Shown here piece by piece: positions 6,019 to 7,550 of a stretch of 7,550 bases of DNA; the stretch's first letter is position 1, and each line of letters begins with the position of its first letter. Below the pieces are notes generated by a model that saw nothing but the letters and a program-made list of their open reading frames with translations, was not told where the DNA came from and made no database searches. The translations under genes and the position numbers were made by a program. Origin of the DNA: Thiotrichaceae bacterium (GTDB lineage Bacteria > Pseudomonadota > Gammaproteobacteria > Thiotrichales > Thiotrichaceae); assembly GCA_027009095.1 (NCBI GenBank), contig JALVDG010000389.1, forward strand, positions 1-7,550, written 5' to 3'.

Positions 6019-7359
6019 ATGACGCTACAAAATTTTATCCGCGCATTAAATCCCGTCGAATTACTTCGACGGGATTTTTTTATCTATATCTTCATCGGTT
6101 TAGTGTGCGGTGCTGCGGCTGTTATTTTTCACCTTTCCATCCGCTTTGTATTTGATTCTTTACATGAGTACCAAAGCCAACAAACTCCTTGGATAATGTT
6201 AACCATTATGGTATCAGCCCCTGCGATAGGAGGGTTAGTGGTTGGTCTTATTATTCAATTTGTAGAGCCTCAAGCAGGTGGTGGTGGTATTCCTCAAACC
6301 AAAGTTGCTTATTGGAATAATAATGGCATCTTAACCATTAAAGAAGCTTTCTGGCGATTTACCTTAACTGTTATTTCCTTAGGTAGTGGAGGAAGTTTAG
6401 GACGCGAAGGTCCTACGGTACATTTATGTGCCTCTATCGCCTCACAAATTGGTCAATGGCTAAAACTACGCAAAGAAACTTTTCAATCGATGATTCCTGT
6501 AGGTATGGGAGCTGGTTTAGCTGCAGCCTTTAATACACCCTTGGCGGCAATTACCTTTGTTATCGAAGAAGTTTTACTTCACGACTACAAAGCCAAAGCA
6601 ATCGGTGGAATTATTTTTGCGGCGGTAACCGCTGCGGCTGTTGAACGTATTGTTCTTGGCTCAAACCCTGTTTATCTTGTTCATTTACTCCCTTTTGATA
6701 CCGATTTATGGATGCTTATCTGCCTACCCATTGGCATATTAGGCGGAATATTTGCACATATATTTGTCACAGGCTTGTTAAATACACGTCATTTTTTCTT
6801 AAATTGGAAACAATGCCCTAACTGGGGAAAACCTGCCATCGGTGGATTAGCGATGGGAATAACAGGCACAATGATTTTTATCACCACAGGGCATGACGGT
6901 ATTTTTGGTCTTGGTTATGAAGATTTTACCGATACATTAAGTGGTAATATTTTTGGTGTCACCTTAGTTATTCTTTTTGTAGGAAAAATAATAGCAACTA
7001 TCTTAAGTTTTTCCTCAGGAGGAAGTGGGGGGCTTATTTCACCTTCGCTTTATATTGGGATGATGCTAGGTGGCTCAGTTGGCTCGCTCCTAGTACATAT
7101 TTTTGACTTATCAAATAGCATTGTCGGTGGTGCTGCTCTTTTGGGAATGGGTGCTTTTTTTGCAGGTGTTATACGAGTACCCTTCACCTCCGTTTTATTA
7201 GTTTATGAAATGACAGGAAATTATTCGCTTATCCTTCCCCTAATGTTTGGCAATATGTTGGCATACAATATCGCCGAACGTCTTCGTCCAACACCGTTAC
7301 ACGAAGCTTTATTAATACAAAATGGTATTCATTTAAACTACTATGCTAATCCCAAGTAA
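6019..7359 (+). CDS. ClC-family anion transporter, probably an anion/proton antiporter
   Basis: A 446-residue polytopic inner-membrane protein of the voltage-gated chloride channel superfamily, which forms dimers with one anion pathway per subunit. The family motifs appear in order: GGGGIPQTK (87-95), GSGGSLGREGP (122-132) with gating glutamate E130 (E148 of E. coli ClcA), VIEE (181-184) with E184 at the proton glutamate E203, GGSGGLISP (334-342), and TPLHEALL (425-432). Both glutamates favour proton-coupled exchange. The anion-site residues S107, F357 and Y445 of ClcA correspond to G89, I340 and H428. GREGP rather than the fluoride-exporter motif argues against a CLC-F type. No CBS domains follow. 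The first in-frame ATG is used; it lacks a Shine-Dalgarno. Later starts (GTG at codon 29, ATG at codon 60) would cut into or remove the first membrane helix. A terminator-like hairpin lies in codons 10-21. The clcA symbol is withheld because the protein differs from E. coli ClcA. Confidence 0.93.
   Translation: MTLQNFIRALNPVELLRRDFFIYIFIGLVCGAAAVIFHLSIRFVFDSLHEYQSQQTPWIMLTIMVSAPAIGGLVVGLIIQFVEPQAGGGGIPQTKVAYWNNNGILTIKEAFWRFTLTVISLGSGGSLGREGPTVHLCASIASQIGQWLKLRKETFQSMIPVGMGAGLAAAFNTPLAAITFVIEEVLLHDYKAKAIGGIIFAAVTAAAVERIVLGSNPVYLVHLLPFDTDLWMLICLPIGILGGIFAHIFVTGLLNTRHFFLNWKQCPNWGKPAIGGLAMGITGTMIFITTGHDGIFGLGYEDFTDTLSGNIFGVTLVILFVGKIIATILSFSSGGSGGLISPSLYIGMMLGGSVGSLLVHIFDLSNSIVGGAALLGMGAFFAGVIRVPFTSVLLVYEMTGNYSLILPLMFGNMLAYNIAERLRPTPLHEALLIQNGIHLNYYANPK
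6048..6081 (+). terminator. Intrinsic-terminator structure inside the 5' end of the ClC gene
   Basis: AAATCCCGTCGAA (6048-6060) and TTCGACGGGATTT (6065-6077) form a perfect 13-bp stem closed by the 4-nt loop TTAC, followed by a T-run at 6075-6081. By form this is the strongest rho-independent terminator in the window, and it faces the plus direction. It lies 30 nt after the start codon, in codons for NPVELLRRDFF. It could stop transcripts from ctpA, or act as a translation-sensitive attenuator; the stem and T-run themselves are plain in the sequence. Confidence 0.8.
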
Positions 7360-7399
7360 TCTCAACTCGGGATAAGGAAAAAAATTACGTGATTACTTG
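7353..7399. repeat. Inverted repeat spanning the ClC stop codon
   Basis: CAAGTAATC (7353-7361) and GATTACTTG (7391-7399) are perfect 9-bp complements separated by 29 nt; the left arm contains the TAA stop. No T-run follows, so it is not a classical intrinsic terminator. A shorter ATCCC/GGGAT pairing within it is a competing fold. Confidence 0.4.
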
Positions 7400-7406
7400 A
7401 GCAAAA

Positions 7407-7550
7407 TTAATCTAACCATTTAACCCCCCGTTTTCTGATTTTCTTCATGTTGTCGCTGGCTTGATGCTTATACTTATCAGCTGATGTTACGCAATATAGA
7501 AAAATATTATATATTTTTTCCTTCGCCAGATGCATTAGCGAGGCGGAGCT
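7407..7550 (-). CDS. Uncertain partial open frame, C-terminal 47 residues, running off the right edge
   Basis: On the minus strand the frame ending at TAA (7407-7409) stays open to the window edge. It would encode a protein ending ADKYKHQASDNMKKIRKRGVKWLD (24 residues split here as ADKYKHQASDNM then KKIRKRGVKWLD), preceded by SSASLMHLAKEK. The basic hydrophilic tail is plausible for a real C-terminus convergent with the ClC gene. However, the upstream part coincides with a hairpin that looks like an intergenic repeat, so the frame may be spurious. No family is recognised. Confidence 0.25.
   Translation of the reverse strand, partial: SSASLMHLAKEKIYNIFLYCVTSADKYKHQASDNMKKIRKRGVKWLD
7521..7548. 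repeat. Hairpin at the right edge, possibly part of a dispersed repeat
   Basis: CTTCGCC (7521-7527) pairs with GGCGGAG (7542-7548) with one G-T pair around a 14-nt loop holding a self-complementary ATGCAT. It is GC-richer than the surrounding AT-rich DNA and is preceded by a T-rich tract that would follow the hairpin as As on the other strand. It may continue beyond the window. Confidence 0.35.

Overview
The window reads as ordinary chromosome from an AT-rich Gram-negative gammaproteobacterium. The evidence is the E. coli-like IlvD and BioA, an EnvC-type amidase activator next to a CtpA-type C-terminal processing protease, and a PhnA/YjdM zinc-ribbon protein. No species can be assigned from the sequence alone. 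There are no RNA genes, CRISPR arrays or phage genes.

Layout from left to right: (1) the N-terminal 245 codons of ilvD (minus strand, cut by the left edge); (2) a 189-bp divergent control region with three small palindromes; (3) phnA/yjdM (plus strand, GTG start); (4) bioA (minus strand), whose 3' end overlaps that of phnA by 18 bp; (5) a divergent promoter region; (6) envC (plus strand), with a 10-A tract just after its signal peptide; (7) a 298-bp gap with two terminator-like hairpins; (8) ctpA (plus strand); (9) a 167-bp imperfect palindrome with 24-bp terminal inverted repeats bounded by C-TA...TA-G, which looks like a MITE of IS630/Tc1-mariner type; (10) a ClC-family anion transporter gene (plus strand) starting 10 bp after that element; (11) a right edge with inverted repeats and a 47-codon minus-strand open frame running off the end.

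The genes mostly serve separate housekeeping roles: branched-chain amino acid synthesis (ilvD), biotin synthesis (bioA), septal murein hydrolysis and periplasmic proteolysis (envC, ctpA) and anion/proton exchange (clc). Only envC and ctpA form a recognised neighbourhood pair.

The most unusual part is the start of the clc gene. A near-perfect intrinsic-terminator sequence (13-bp perfect stem, 4-nt loop, seven Ts) lies inside the coding region, about 30 nt after the start codon. The MITE-like palindrome sits directly upstream, and there is no visible Shine-Dalgarno sequence. This suggests a start-proximal attenuation arrangement, or a mobile-element insertion that rewired the gene. The encoded ClC also lacks the serine, phenylalanine and tyrosine that line the chloride site in E. 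coli ClcA, while keeping both key glutamates.
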